Notes: a model not told the origin generated them from the sequence alone. A stretch of DNA of 64,000 nt from Acetobacterium malicum subsp. dehalogenans DSM 11527 (GCF_000472665.1 NZ_KI421448.1:61259-125258); one strand, 5' to 3'. Shown: positions 51,801 to 61,243, numbered from the stretch's first letter. Numbers and translations: made by a program.

Positions 51801-52354
51801 TGCGGCGATCTGACAAAACCAACGATGGTGAATTGATCCCGTTTGATCGATTCAGACAAAGCTTTATCACCAACCTCCGGGAAGAGCTTGATCATTTCGC
51901 CCAGTTGATAAATATGACTGGAAACCCCCATCCCCTTATCTTCCTGAGGCTGTTCCAGCAGAATTTCCCCTGCATTTTCCGGTAACCGCCCGGCCACCAG
52001 CACCGGCTGATTCAGAACCTGGTCTGACTGGTAGGCCATTAATTTGATGACCGGCCGTTTATCACCCCGCTCAATGATCACATCCGCCGAATAGCTGGGC
52101 ATCACGGTTGCCACCCCGGGGGTGTTTTTAACGGCATCCACATCCGCCGGCAAAAATCCATAAGTCGAAACCAGCCGCATGTCCATCAGCTGCTGGTTCT
52201 GATAGTACTCACTGACTGTATATTTCATGCTTGGGCCGGTTGTTTTAACCCCCACAAAAAAGCAGATACCCAGAGCAATGATGGCGACAATGGATAAAAA
52301 ACGGTTGATCGATTTTTTTATTTCTCTGAATGTATCTTTCTGCAATGCTTTCAT
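48887..52354 (-). CDS. Large FtsX/MacB-type permease with extracellular coiled coil
   Basis: Membrane protein of 1155 residues. It has one N-terminal membrane segment (about 20-40), an extracellular MacB-like domain, and a very long Ala/Gln/Leu-rich coiled coil (about 255-600, many AQLADLE-like heptads). A first FtsX permease domain (FPLIFLLVAALVSFTTMTRMVEEQRTQIGTLKALGY) follows, then a second extracellular domain and a second FtsX domain (VREIATIRVLGFYDMEVYKYIFREN). Such proteins usually pair with an ABC ATPase for lipid or lipoprotein handling, but no ATPase is adjacent. The start at 52354 has GAAGGA upstream; an ATG 15 bases earlier does not. Confidence 0.9.
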   Translation of the reverse strand: MKALQKDTFREIKKSINRFLSIVAIIALGICFFVGVKTTGPSMKYTVSEYYQNQQLMDMRLVSTYGFLPADVDAVKNTPGVATVMPSYSADVIIERGDKRPVIKLMAYQSDQVLNQPVLVAGRLPENAGEILLEQPQEDKGMGVSSHIYQLGEMIKLFPEVGDKALSESIKRDQFTIVGFVRSPQFVSIERGSTSVGRGEVDYYGFIPTENFAFERFTEVYLLSQASADGVNPFSAEYEEAIGSLEKQLEALGLQQLEINHTDILAKAQVELDKGRAKYNDGVTQFNEGIAQGEATLADARSQLIDGEAALSAGWDEYNTTIAQTEAQLADAQNQIVQGETDLINGAGTLKQELAKGEAQLETLRQGITDLRSGIAQMEAQDPSGQLPALEAQLADLENQIAQGESALANLTTMQAGVEAQIQSLDPAAPDYQAQLAALETQLAEINSQIAGVEAGLAQAYAGKNQIQQGIDEIYAFQAQLAGMKTQLAELEATLPQAEAALAQAAIDGENKLSAGWATLAASKNQLNAGIAAFEAGREDGLNTLIASQDQLQAGWAELRDGEAQLAQKRAEGEAELANAANELAKAEAKIGDLEFGKWYLFNRDDNPGYTSYGEDAQRIDNISGVFPLIFLLVAALVSFTTMTRMVEEQRTQIGTLKALGYRHYQIGSKFFVYALLAGSIGSFIGLLVGINTLPHLIAGAYGLLYQVPDLIIAPPWLPIIVSCLIAISCTVAAALIVTHYELKEHPSELMRPKAPKIGKRIFLESMPFIWKRLGFIEKVTARNLLRYKGRFFMTVIGIAGCTALILAGFGLQDAIFSMIPRQFENITVFDGYMALKNEGTLAEKADFKKILDNDTRFSENILAHQSKMTIEKAGTGSGKAAYLFVPETATKIDHFIHLQDRKSGEAINLEAAGAVLSEKVANSLGLKVGDTIRIYNDDESHEVVLGAITENYLENYLYLSPAVYEEAFGKALTVNMAYVNIPDTSTDLENAIANEWLAKDGVVAVNFTGNIVKSSSDSLSSLSIVVVVMLVSAGALAAVVLYNLTNINISERVREIATIRVLGFYDMEVYKYIFRENIVLSVIGIVVGLFLGVLLDGFIITTVETDIAMFAREIEPTSFIYSVVFTLAFTFIVNILMTPIIKRISMVESLKSIE

Positions 52355-52543
52355 TGATATGTCCTTCATTATAAAAATTTATTTATCGGCGGTGCCGCTG
52401 ATTATTGATTGGCTCTAACCAACCTCAACCCAGAGGCCTAAGTGCGGTTTGAGATTACATTAAGCTAAAACATCGTTGCTTTCAATATTTTACCATGTTT
52501 TGATTAAGAAAACACCCACTCACCGTTAAAATAATTTACCCTC

Positions 52544-55500
52544 TCACTGGATACTGATATTTTCTTTCATCGTAATCAACCCGATAAATTTTTCCTTCAC
52601 CGGGATACCGGTTAATTCGGTGAGGGCTTTGGCGTAAAGATTGATTTGAATTTCGTAGCCTTTAATGGTTTCCTCCCGCAGACAGGAATCTTTAAAATAA
52701 TCGGTCTTATAGTCGACAATGACCCATTGGTGGTCTTCCATAAAAATACAGTCGATAATCCCCTGAACGATGATCTTATCCGGGACTCCCGCCCATACTG
52801 TCCGGATTTCAGCGGGTGCGTAAGCGTAGTTGAAGGGTATTTCCCGCCTGATTTTTTCGGCTGACAATAGCCTGATCCCCAGGGTCGAGGTATAAAAGCT
52901 GATTAGTTTATCAACGCTGATGGTTCGGGCCAATACTTCTGGTAAAAATTCTTTTTGGATCAGGGCTTCAATCTGGTTGGCCAGATATTTTTCCAGAAAC
53001 ATCGGCAATGCTGATTGGCCATTATTTAGCAATTCCTCCCGGATTGGTTTCAGGTCGACCACTTCCATTAATAAATGGAGTGCCGATCCTCGTTGGGCGG
53101 CGGTGAAATCCGTCTGTTTTTGCTCCATAAATTTCGGTTTTTCCTGCTTTTGAGAAAGTGTTCTGAGCGCTTCCGGTTCATCAGACTGATCTCTTTTTTG
53201 ATAATCCTTGATTTCGGTTACGCTCATCTTACTGGGCAGTTCGTTCTCCGCTTTGGCTGGATAACGGAAATCCAGACGCTGGTGAATGGCTTCCCGATCA
53301 GCCTGTGAAATTCCAATTGGGGACTTTTCCGATACTGCTTCAGGCTTATCCAGCCCCGGATCGATCGCTGTTGAACGATCCGCCAGGTCCTGTTGATCTT
53401 CCAGTCCCAGACCCACTTTTTCGGTGAATTGATCAGCCTGATGGTAAGCAATGTCAAAATCTGCCAACTCCAGATTGGTCTGCGCCGGATCGCGGCCCGC
53501 CAATACGCCCATCATCACCCAGTCCAGCAAACTAGAGGCATTGAGGAGGTGATACTCGTCCGGCTCATTATGCCATTTTTGCCAGGCTTTATCGCGGTTT
53601 TTCACCGTTCCCACAATCACCAGTTTTTCCTCAGCCCGGGTCATCCCCACATAAAGCAGCCGCATTTCTTCGGAGAGCATTTCGATATTACTCTGCGCCT
53701 TGCAGACCTCTTTAGCCAGGGAATTATGTTTAAACCGTTTTTCCAGATTGACATAATCCGGACAGATCCCCAGATCCTTATGAAATAATACCTGGTTATA
53801 ATTACTACGTTTATTGAAGCCTTTCCCGATTCCGGTCAAAATTACGATCGGAAATTCCAGCCCCTTGCTTTTATGGATCGTCATCAATCGCACCACTGCT
53901 TCATGACTACTGACCATCGCTGGCGGTGAAATATCCTGTTTGTGTTTTTTCATGTTTTCGACAAAGCGAATGAACTGATACAGCCCTTTCAGGGTCGATT
54001 TTTTATAGTCCCCGGCCCGCTTCAACAAGATTCGCAAATTACACTGCCGCTGTTCGCCGCCGGGAAGGGCTCCCACAAAGGCGTAGTATCCCGACTCCAG
54101 ATAGATTTTCCAGAGAAAATCTTCCACTGGCATCAGCTTCGATTGATCTCGCCAAGCAGTCAGTTTTTGATAAAAGACGCTCAGTTTTTGGGACAGTTCA
54201 TCGCACTCTTCCTGGCAATAGGCTTCCACTGCCTGATAAAAAAATCCCTGGGGGTGGGCGATCCGCAACCGGGTACATTCGGTGGTCGTAAAATTGCCGA
54301 TCGGCGAGGTCATAATACTCAACAACGGCAGATCCTGATGCTGGTTATCCATCAGGTTTAGCAGGTTTAAGATCATCGTGATTTCCAGCGATTCGTAGTA
54401 ATTGGTGCCGCCGTCAAAATAAGTGGGAATCCCCATTTCACTGAAGACCCTGAGATAGACATCCCCTCTTCCGGCAACACTCCGCATCAGCACGCCAAAA
54501 TCACCATAGTTGATGGCTCGTTCCTGATTATGGCGGGTATCAAAAAAAGTGGTCCCCACCAATGCCTGAATTTGATTAGCCACAAACCGGGCCTCAACTT
54601 CCACGGCGGTTACATCTTCCTGTTCCTGCTCATCATAAGCCTGAACATCACCAGCCTCAACTTCCTTTTTTTGCTCTTCAATAATATGGATTTCGGTTTT
54701 TTGATAAGGCCCTTCATGGGGTAGACCCTTGTTGAGCCGGGCCTGCTCGTCATAATTAATTTCCCCCAATCCGGCGCTCATGACCTTCTCGAAAATGGCA
54801 TTAACACTGTTGATCACCCCCTGAGCCGATCGGAAATTCTGATTCAGGGTGACCAGACTGTTGTTGGGGTTTTCATCCCTGCCAAAGCTTTCATACTTGC
54901 CGATAAAGATGGTCGGATCGGCCAACCGAAATCGATAAATGCTCTGTTTAACATCGCCGACCATAAAATAATTATTATTCCGAACAATCTGCTGGAGAAT
55001 GGTTTCCTGCATTTCATTGGTATCCTGATATTCATCCAGAAAAATATAGCGATAGCGGGCGCGAACCTCATCGGCCACTTCCGGGTCCATTAGAATTTTA
55101 AGCGTCAGCTGTTCCAGGTCATTGTAATCGACCAGGTTTTTCTGGGCTTTTTTGGCCTGAAAGGCAGTCCAGAATTTCTGCGTCAGCGCGACCAGATCGG
55201 TCATCGGTTTTTTCAGTTCATTGAGTTCCGCGACCATTTCATCAATATTAATAGCAAAACGTTTCTGTAGCCCTGCAATACCGGTTTTAGCTTCATCCCG
55301 ATATTTTTTAATCTGCTCATTGTGTTCCTTATCCACTTTAGCCGTCCCTTTGAAGCGCTCATAGCTCAGGGTTTTTAAAGCTTCAAGCCCCTGCACCAGA
55401 TCGGCTCGAATCGTTTTTTCCAGCGTTTCCAGCATCACCACTTCGCTTTTCATCTGTTCATGGGTTTTCTCAAAACCCGCAACTGCGCTGATGTCCCGGG

Positions 55501-56284
55501 CTTTGATGGCCGAATCCATCGCACCCTGAAGCTCGGTTTTAATTATTTTTTTCAGGGATTCTCCCCACACCGAGGTTTCCAGGCTTTTTTGATCGCAATC
55601 AAACAACGCCAGGGCCTGGTGGCTCCAACTTTTGGGATTAGGCTGGGTGGCCAGAAAGCGATACAAGCTTTCCACCGTGTCTTTTAAGGCCTGATCATTT
55701 TTATTACCGCTATATTTTTCGACCAAATCGAGTAAATCGATGTCCTGCTCATTTTTTTTCTGATTTTTTTCCTGATTGGGATCCACCTCTTCTGAATTTT
55801 TCTGAACGATATTTTCATTCACGATATTTTTATCCGCGATCGCCTGCTGGTATTCATCTTCGAATACCTCTTCCAGGGTTTCTTTGAGCATTAAGGCGAT
55901 TTCGGTATCATTACCAATGGCAAAGCCGGGGTCGATATCGCCCTTATGAAAATACTGACGTAATACGCTGAGACAAAACGAATGGAGGGTGGAAATAGAA
56001 GCGCCTCCTAAAATATTCATTTGCTTCATTAAAAAGCTGCGGTCATTTTCGGGGTTTTCCAGTTCCCGGGCCAGTGCCTGGCTAAGGCGATTTTTCATTT
56101 CTCCGGCAGCGCCCCGGGTAAAGGTCAGAATCAACAGTTCATCAACGCCCACCTTTTCTTCCCGGACAATGCGGATAATCCGCTGGATCAGCAGCGCTGT
56201 TTTTCCTGACCCGGCAGCGGCTGAAACCAGCATGTTGGTTTCCCGGTTTTCGATCGCTTTTAACTGATCACTTGTCCATTTCAT
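52544..56284 (-). CDS. addA: ATP-dependent helicase/nuclease subunit AddA
   Basis: UvrD-type helicase with a RecB nuclease domain, part of the AddAB double-strand-break end-processing complex. The roughly 1246-residue protein has Walker A SAAAGSGKTALLI near residue 23, the UvrD motifs FLDEYQDTNEMQE and GDVKQSIYRFR, TIHKSKGLEFPIVIL, LLYVGMTRAEEKL, and the C-terminal nuclease motif VIVDYKTDYF. An acidic, low-complexity insert (about 160-195, NQEKNQKKNEQD) is unusual. The ATG at 56284 has AGGAAGG upstream; the gene overlaps addB by 17 bases. Confidence 0.96.
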   Translation of the reverse strand: MKWTSDQLKAIENRETNMLVSAAAGSGKTALLIQRIIRIVREEKVGVDELLILTFTRGAAGEMKNRLSQALARELENPENDRSFLMKQMNILGGASISTLHSFCLSVLRQYFHKGDIDPGFAIGNDTEIALMLKETLEEVFEDEYQQAIADKNIVNENIVQKNSEEVDPNQEKNQKKNEQDIDLLDLVEKYSGNKNDQALKDTVESLYRFLATQPNPKSWSHQALALFDCDQKSLETSVWGESLKKIIKTELQGAMDSAIKARDISAVAGFEKTHEQMKSEVVMLETLEKTIRADLVQGLEALKTLSYERFKGTAKVDKEHNEQIKKYRDEAKTGIAGLQKRFAINIDEMVAELNELKKPMTDLVALTQKFWTAFQAKKAQKNLVDYNDLEQLTLKILMDPEVADEVRARYRYIFLDEYQDTNEMQETILQQIVRNNNYFMVGDVKQSIYRFRLADPTIFIGKYESFGRDENPNNSLVTLNQNFRSAQGVINSVNAIFEKVMSAGLGEINYDEQARLNKGLPHEGPYQKTEIHIIEEQKKEVEAGDVQAYDEQEQEDVTAVEVEARFVANQIQALVGTTFFDTRHNQERAINYGDFGVLMRSVAGRGDVYLRVFSEMGIPTYFDGGTNYYESLEITMILNLLNLMDNQHQDLPLLSIMTSPIGNFTTTECTRLRIAHPQGFFYQAVEAYCQEECDELSQKLSVFYQKLTAWRDQSKLMPVEDFLWKIYLESGYYAFVGALPGGEQRQCNLRILLKRAGDYKKSTLKGLYQFIRFVENMKKHKQDISPPAMVSSHEAVVRLMTIHKSKGLEFPIVILTGIGKGFNKRSNYNQVLFHKDLGICPDYVNLEKRFKHNSLAKEVCKAQSNIEMLSEEMRLLYVGMTRAEEKLVIVGTVKNRDKAWQKWHNEPDEYHLLNASSLLDWVMMGVLAGRDPAQTNLELADFDIAYHQADQFTEKVGLGLEDQQDLADRSTAIDPGLDKPEAVSEKSPIGISQADREAIHQRLDFRYPAKAENELPSKMSVTEIKDYQKRDQSDEPEALRTLSQKQEKPKFMEQKQTDFTAAQRGSALHLLMEVVDLKPIREELLNNGQSALPMFLEKYLANQIEALIQKEFLPEVLARTISVDKLISFYTSTLGIRLLSAEKIRREIPFNYAYAPAEIRTVWAGVPDKIIVQGIIDCIFMEDHQWVIVDYKTDYFKDSCLREETIKGYEIQINLYAKALTELTGIPVKEKFIGLITMKENISIQ

Positions 56285-59200
56285 CGCTTTCACCTTCCTG
56301 AATTAATGTAAAAAACTGTTCTTTCTTCATCGCTGCTTTCAGCACCTCATACCCCCCCCGGGTGATCGCGTCATCAAACTGGCAGATGCCCTTGTAATCA
56401 CAATATTGACAGGCATAGTCATGGCCTTTTTTATAGGGTCGGATCTTGATATCACCCTCATAAATATTTTTGATCTGTCGGATCACGGTTTTGCGGACAT
56501 AGTCGATGATACCGGTAAATTCTTCCCGGTTAAGCTTGAATTCCGACCGATAAACCGGCAGAATATCAGATTTTTTTCCGTCCGCTTCATGATCCATGGC
56601 AGCGATAACCATTTCGTCGTCCAGTAGCAGCCCATTGAGTTTAAAGGACTTATTGATGGCAGCCAGCACATTCTCACCAAAGTCCAACCGTGGCATCGGG
56701 TCATCGACGTAAAAGTAGAAGGTTCCGCCGGGCAGAATATCTTCGGCATCAATAACCGTCATGGCCCCATCCAGATACACCAGCAACTGAAGCGAAAGGC
56801 CATAATAGATGTCATCATAACCCAGTTTCTTACTGCCGGTTTTATAGTCAATGACCTTAACCCAGGTATGACCGTCTTTTTCGTAGAGATCCAGCCGGTC
56901 GATCTTGCCATAGATCTTCACTTCACCCAGTTTCGCATCCGGCAGGCTTAACTCCTGTTCAAAGCTGAACTCGGTAGCCTGGGGTTCAAAATCCCCGGCA
57001 CATAGTTGTTGCACCAGGATATCAATCGACTTTTTTCCGACCCGTTCCAGTTTTTTTCCCAGGTACTGATTTTGGCCGGTACTGTTAAAGACATTGGTTT
57101 TAATTTGTGGCAGGCAGCTTTCCATCACTCCTTCCAGCAGGTTATCCCGCTGATTTTTGGGCAGCGTACGCAGATCAAGTTTTTGTTCGTGGACTTCCCG
57201 AAAAAAGCCGTCGATCAGTTCATGGAGCAGGGTACCGATTTCCGGGGCGGCAATATTATAAATAGGCCGGCTCTCGGGTTTTAAGCCGTATCTGACATAA
57301 TGGGAAAAGGGGCATTGGCGGTGGGTTTCCAAGCGGGTAATACTGGTCCGCAGGTTTTTGCCATAAAGAACAGCAGCCTCGGTCCCGGTCATAGCCTGGG
57401 AAACCCCGGCATAGTTCAGGGCCTCAGTCAGATTGCTGATTATTTGTTGGTAATCCGGATTGTTTTGATACCAGTCTTGTACCTCTGCCCACAGGGCCTC
57501 TTCCAGCTGCTGGGTCGAACCAGCCTCGGACCGGCTGTCGCGAAGATGCCTGATCAAATGCCAGAGGGTCGCATCGGGGGTGCTGAGGGTATTCCAGAAT
57601 GCCGCCACGCCGTCATTCAGGGTCGATAAGATCTCAATCTTCGGAAAGATTCCCAGAATCTGGCTCAGCAGAATGCTGGGCTGCTGGCTGTTGCCTTCCA
57701 TATCGGCTAAAGCCCAATGGAGCGCCAACCGGGATTTAGGTTTGGATAATAGATCATAAACCAGAAACCGTTCCTGATCCATTTGAAAACTGCGATTATT
57801 TTGCAGTCGGATCTGGTGAGCGCCGAGAATCTGCCGTTCCAGATCCGAGAAAAGGTTGGGTTCGCTGCCGCTACCGGGAATTTTTCCTTCGTTCAGTCCA
57901 AATACAATCAAGACTTCAAAGGCCGAGCTGCGGCTCCGGCGCAGATCGGTGATGCTGACATAGTCCCGATAAGGCGGGATAATTCCCAAACGATAGCCCT
58001 GAAAGCCACTTTTTAAAATCCGCAGGTATTCTTCCCTGGTCGTTTCATCATTTCCCATCGTTTCGACAATCTGATCAAAAACTTCCATCAGAATATTCCA
58101 GATCTGGTGGTAAATTTCCATGGCTTCATAATTACCTGATTCTGATAGCTGTTCCACCAGAGCTTCTATTTTTTCCGGGGTTTTGATCCTTACCAGAAAT
58201 TCATAGAGGGATCGGGTATAATCCTGGCAGCTTCGGCCAGCCTTCAGATCCGCTTTGAGCTGGGTCAGGGGGGTAATCAGTTTAAGCCGTAGCTGATTAA
58301 GGTTGCCCAGATCCAGCGCCGGATTCTGGCTGACTTTGGTAAATTCCTGGTCCCATTGTTTACCCCGGATACCAAACTCCAGGGCATAATTTTCCAGATC
58401 TTCGCATTCGGACAGAGTGATCGGTGAAAAGCCGGTTTTCACAAAACCGAAAACATCATCAAGCCGGTAATTATTCTGGATCACCTCCAAAGCCGTTACG
58501 ACTGCTTCGATCAGATGATTATCCCCGATGGCACGGAGATCATCCATAAAAAAGGGGATCTGATACTGGGTAAAAATACGCTTGATAATACTACCATATT
58601 CTTCCAGATCTCCGGCCAGAACCACCATATCCCGAAAGGACAGCCCTTCTTCCCGAATCAACTCAAGAATCTTGCGGGCGCCCATTTCCACCTCTTCCCA
58701 GGTATTCTGGCACTGGGTCAGGCTGATCTGCTTGACTGCTTCCGGGTATTCGAGCTTGGGATAAGCAAAGAGATTAGCCTCCAGATGGGCCAGCTCCGGA
58801 CTTGTTTGATTTTTCCCGGAAATCTTTTCCAATTTAAATGCAACCTGCGCTCTGGCCCCAATTTCTTTGAGGTTGTCCATGGTATTGGCGGTCAATTGAA
58901 AAACTTCCTGGTCCCGTGCTGATGGATCCGGGTCCCAGGGCAGGGCAATATGGATTTCTTTGACCGTATCGACCAGATTTCCAATCATGCGGTAATCCTG
59001 AGCTGAGAAATTCTGAAAGCCATCCATCCAAATTTCGCTATTTTGCAGAAATTCTGCCGTTGGTATTTTTTCGCAGACGAAATTGCGAAAGTCTTCTTCA
59101 TCTTTACGATCATTTCCCAGCAATTCCTGAAAATGGCGATAGATTTTGATCACATCCCCCAATTTCTGGGGCATGATTCCCTGACTCAGAGTCTTTCTGG

Positions 59201-59621
59201 TCTGTTCCAGATTTTCCGGGGCAATCTCATTCTGTTTGAGTTCGGCAATCAGATCCGCAATACTGATCAGAAAACCGGGCTTTTTAACACTGGAACGATA
59301 AATGGTCAATTGTTCCTGAATGTCCCCCAGGGTTTTTTGTAGCAGCATATTTTTTCCGTGACTGTCCATATAGGTCTTGGTAAGACCGCCGGTTTCCTGT
59401 AGGACCCGGTTTCCCAGCCGTTTGGGACTCAGCACTTCCACATTCAGCAGTCCAGCCAGGCCATTGGCCTTGATCAAGGCTTCTTCAGCCCCAAGAGTAA
59501 ACTGTTCCGGAACCATTAAATAGAGTTTTTCTTTACCCGCATCCAGCGCCGCACCGATCTGGTGATAAACCGCCTCACTCAAAACCTGAGATTGCCGGCC
59601 CACGATCATTGTAATTCCCAT
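56268..59621 (-). CDS. addB: ATP-dependent nuclease subunit AddB, without the N-terminal P-loop
   Basis: Partner of AddA, 1117 residues, with helicase-like domains that recognise Chi-type sequences and a RecB nuclease. The nuclease motif VIDYKTGSKKLGYDD is intact, and the iron-sulfur staple Cys residues are present: one in RQCPFSHYVRYG and three in CQYCDYKGIC. The N-terminal Walker A of B. subtilis AddB (GRSGSGKT) is replaced here by GRQSQVLS, so the conserved Lys is lost. AAGGAAAAA precedes the ATG. Transcription starts near an IS110 element that lies directly upstream. Confidence 0.95.
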   Translation of the reverse strand: MGITMIVGRQSQVLSEAVYHQIGAALDAGKEKLYLMVPEQFTLGAEEALIKANGLAGLLNVEVLSPKRLGNRVLQETGGLTKTYMDSHGKNMLLQKTLGDIQEQLTIYRSSVKKPGFLISIADLIAELKQNEIAPENLEQTRKTLSQGIMPQKLGDVIKIYRHFQELLGNDRKDEEDFRNFVCEKIPTAEFLQNSEIWMDGFQNFSAQDYRMIGNLVDTVKEIHIALPWDPDPSARDQEVFQLTANTMDNLKEIGARAQVAFKLEKISGKNQTSPELAHLEANLFAYPKLEYPEAVKQISLTQCQNTWEEVEMGARKILELIREEGLSFRDMVVLAGDLEEYGSIIKRIFTQYQIPFFMDDLRAIGDNHLIEAVVTALEVIQNNYRLDDVFGFVKTGFSPITLSECEDLENYALEFGIRGKQWDQEFTKVSQNPALDLGNLNQLRLKLITPLTQLKADLKAGRSCQDYTRSLYEFLVRIKTPEKIEALVEQLSESGNYEAMEIYHQIWNILMEVFDQIVETMGNDETTREEYLRILKSGFQGYRLGIIPPYRDYVSITDLRRSRSSAFEVLIVFGLNEGKIPGSGSEPNLFSDLERQILGAHQIRLQNNRSFQMDQERFLVYDLLSKPKSRLALHWALADMEGNSQQPSILLSQILGIFPKIEILSTLNDGVAAFWNTLSTPDATLWHLIRHLRDSRSEAGSTQQLEEALWAEVQDWYQNNPDYQQIISNLTEALNYAGVSQAMTGTEAAVLYGKNLRTSITRLETHRQCPFSHYVRYGLKPESRPIYNIAAPEIGTLLHELIDGFFREVHEQKLDLRTLPKNQRDNLLEGVMESCLPQIKTNVFNSTGQNQYLGKKLERVGKKSIDILVQQLCAGDFEPQATEFSFEQELSLPDAKLGEVKIYGKIDRLDLYEKDGHTWVKVIDYKTGSKKLGYDDIYYGLSLQLLVYLDGAMTVIDAEDILPGGTFYFYVDDPMPRLDFGENVLAAINKSFKLNGLLLDDEMVIAAMDHEADGKKSDILPVYRSEFKLNREEFTGIIDYVRKTVIRQIKNIYEGDIKIRPYKKGHDYACQYCDYKGICQFDDAITRGGYEVLKAAMKKEQFFTLIQEGESDEMDK

Positions 59622-59710
59622 CCGTTTTTCCTTGTATAATAAATTTAGGTTAGTAAAGGCAACCTATAATCCTTTATTGGCTGCAAGATTATACGCAACC
59701 GTGTATAATC

Positions 59711-59904
59711 TAGTTATTAGATAGAGTGATGTCGTTTTTTCCTTGAAGCATTGACTTCGCACTTGAAAGACTGACACCTCTGTCCGATAAACTGATTACG
59801 GATAAGTTGGATGTTGACTCACGGGAGTACTTCGAATATCAGACAAGGCAGTAACGTTTATTAGTCAGGGGATCCTATCTAAAATACTTTTTTAAGGTGG
59901 TCCT
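59711..59904 (+). ncRNA. Candidate bridge-RNA region of the IS110 element
   Basis: IS110-group elements encode, in the non-coding left end upstream of the transposase, a structured bridge RNA whose loops pair with target and donor DNA. This element has about 190 such bases with several short hairpins, for example TCCG/CGGA at 59783-59802 and GAAG/CTTC near 59744, just downstream of TATAAT at 59704-59709. Loop assignments need several genomic copies; I cannot assign them from this copy alone. Confidence 0.4.
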
Positions 59905-61092
59905 ATGCATTACCTCGGAATTGATATTGGAAAAAATACTCATGTGGCTTCTTTGATTGATAAAAATGGCAAGACTTTGTTTAAAGCCTTTTCTTTTTCA
60001 AACTCAACCAGCGGAGGTGAGAGTCTTCTCAAAACCGTTGGTAATTTCATTGCTTCCCCTTCTGATCTGGCAATCGGCATGGAAGCAACTGGTCATTATT
60101 GGCTGTCTCTTTATTCGTTTCTCGTTGAACAAGACTTTCTTATTCACGTTATCAATCCCATCCAAACTGATGGTTGGCGAAAAGGAGTCGAAATCCGTAA
60201 ACGTAAAACGGATATTATTGATTCACTTCTGATTGCTGATCTGATTCGATATGGCGATTTCTTTGAAACTTCTCTGGCTGACGAAAATACCCTTGCACTG
60301 CGTAACCTTTGCCGATTCAGAAATTATCTCGTTGGTTCAATCAGCGATCTTAAACGAAAGACCATTTGTATTCTTGATCAGATCTTTCCAGAGTATGCTG
60401 GGGTGTTTTCGGATATCTTCGGTCAGACATCAAAAGAAATTCTAAAAAACTTCAGCTTATTAAGTGACTTTGAAGCTGTCAGTTGTGAACAATTGGCGTC
60501 CATTCTGTCTGAAATTAAGCTCAAAAAATTTGCTGCTTCAAAAATAAATCAGATCGCCGACCTTTCCAGAGATTCCTTTGGCATCAAGTTTGCTCTTGAC
60601 AGTTTTCACCTTCAATTAAAGATTCTTGTTGAACAGATTGACTTCATTCAACTCCAAATTACCGAGCTGGACAATCAAATATCAACTATCGTTGAAAAAT
60701 TCAATTCGCCTATTTTCACTATCCCTGGTATTGGCCCGGTTACCGGAGCAACTATTCTTTCAGAAATTGGTGATATTGAGCGGTTTTCTACTCCGGCAAA
60801 ACTTGTCGCCTATGCCGGGATTGATGCCTCCGTCAATCAATCCGGTGAATACAGCAGCAACAATAATCATATGAGTAAACGCGGTTCGCCGTATCTTCGT
60901 AAAGCCATTTTCCAGGCTTCCCTTGTCGCATCTCATCATGATCCAGTTTTTAAAGCTTATTACCAGAAAAAACGGGCTGAAGGCAAACATCATTTAACTG
61001 CTCTTGGCGCTGTTTCAAGAAAAATGTGTTATACCATCCATGCCATCCTGAAAAACAATATCGCATACAAAGTTCAACTTCGAAAAGAATGA
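59905..61092 (+). CDS. IS110-family DEDD transposase
   Basis: Recombinase of 395 residues. The RuvC-like N-terminal domain has the acidic set Asp7 (GIDIGK), Glu60 (GMEATGHYW), Asp103 and Asp106 (KTDIIDS). A coiled middle follows (about 190-265). The C-terminal Transposase_20 domain has the HhH-like FTIPGIGPVTGATILSEIGD and the SKRGSPYLRKAIF segment near 324 that holds the catalytic Ser. All key residues are present, so the enzyme looks functional. AAGGTGG precedes the ATG. Confidence 0.95.
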   Translation: MHYLGIDIGKNTHVASLIDKNGKTLFKAFSFSNSTSGGESLLKTVGNFIASPSDLAIGMEATGHYWLSLYSFLVEQDFLIHVINPIQTDGWRKGVEIRKRKTDIIDSLLIADLIRYGDFFETSLADENTLALRNLCRFRNYLVGSISDLKRKTICILDQIFPEYAGVFSDIFGQTSKEILKNFSLLSDFEAVSCEQLASILSEIKLKKFAASKINQIADLSRDSFGIKFALDSFHLQLKILVEQIDFIQLQITELDNQISTIVEKFNSPIFTIPGIGPVTGATILSEIGDIERFSTPAKLVAYAGIDASVNQSGEYSSNNNHMSKRGSPYLRKAIFQASLVASHHDPVFKAYYQKKRAEGKHHLTALGAVSRKMCYTIHAILKNNIAYKVQLRKE

Positions 61093-61110
61093 TTAACTCC
61101 TTCTTTTCTC

Positions 61111-61130
61111 ACCTGTTTTTCAGGTCTTTT
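61111..61130 (+). terminator. Terminator after the IS110 transposase
   Basis: A 5-bp hairpin (ACCTG, TTTTT loop, CAGGT) is followed by CTTTTT, 18 bases past the stop codon. Short stem, so moderate confidence. Confidence 0.5.
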
Positions 61131-61243
61131 TGTCATGCATTTTTATTCATATGCTTTTCCTCGTTTTTTTCTCTCAACCTGTTGACTTTTTATAGTTGGT
61201 CTTTCTGAATTATCACACCACGAATTATCCGCTATTTTAAAAA

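Larger units (their letters stand above)
59711..61130 (+). mobile_element. IS110-family insertion sequence
   Basis: A single DEDD transposase gene flanked by a long upstream non-coding stretch lies between addB and trpS, both oriented away from it. IS110 elements lack terminal inverted repeats and make no clear target duplication, so the exact ends cannot be set from one copy. The left limit is placed after the small inverted repeat at 59687-59710 and the right limit after the transposase terminator; both are estimates. Confidence 0.65.
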
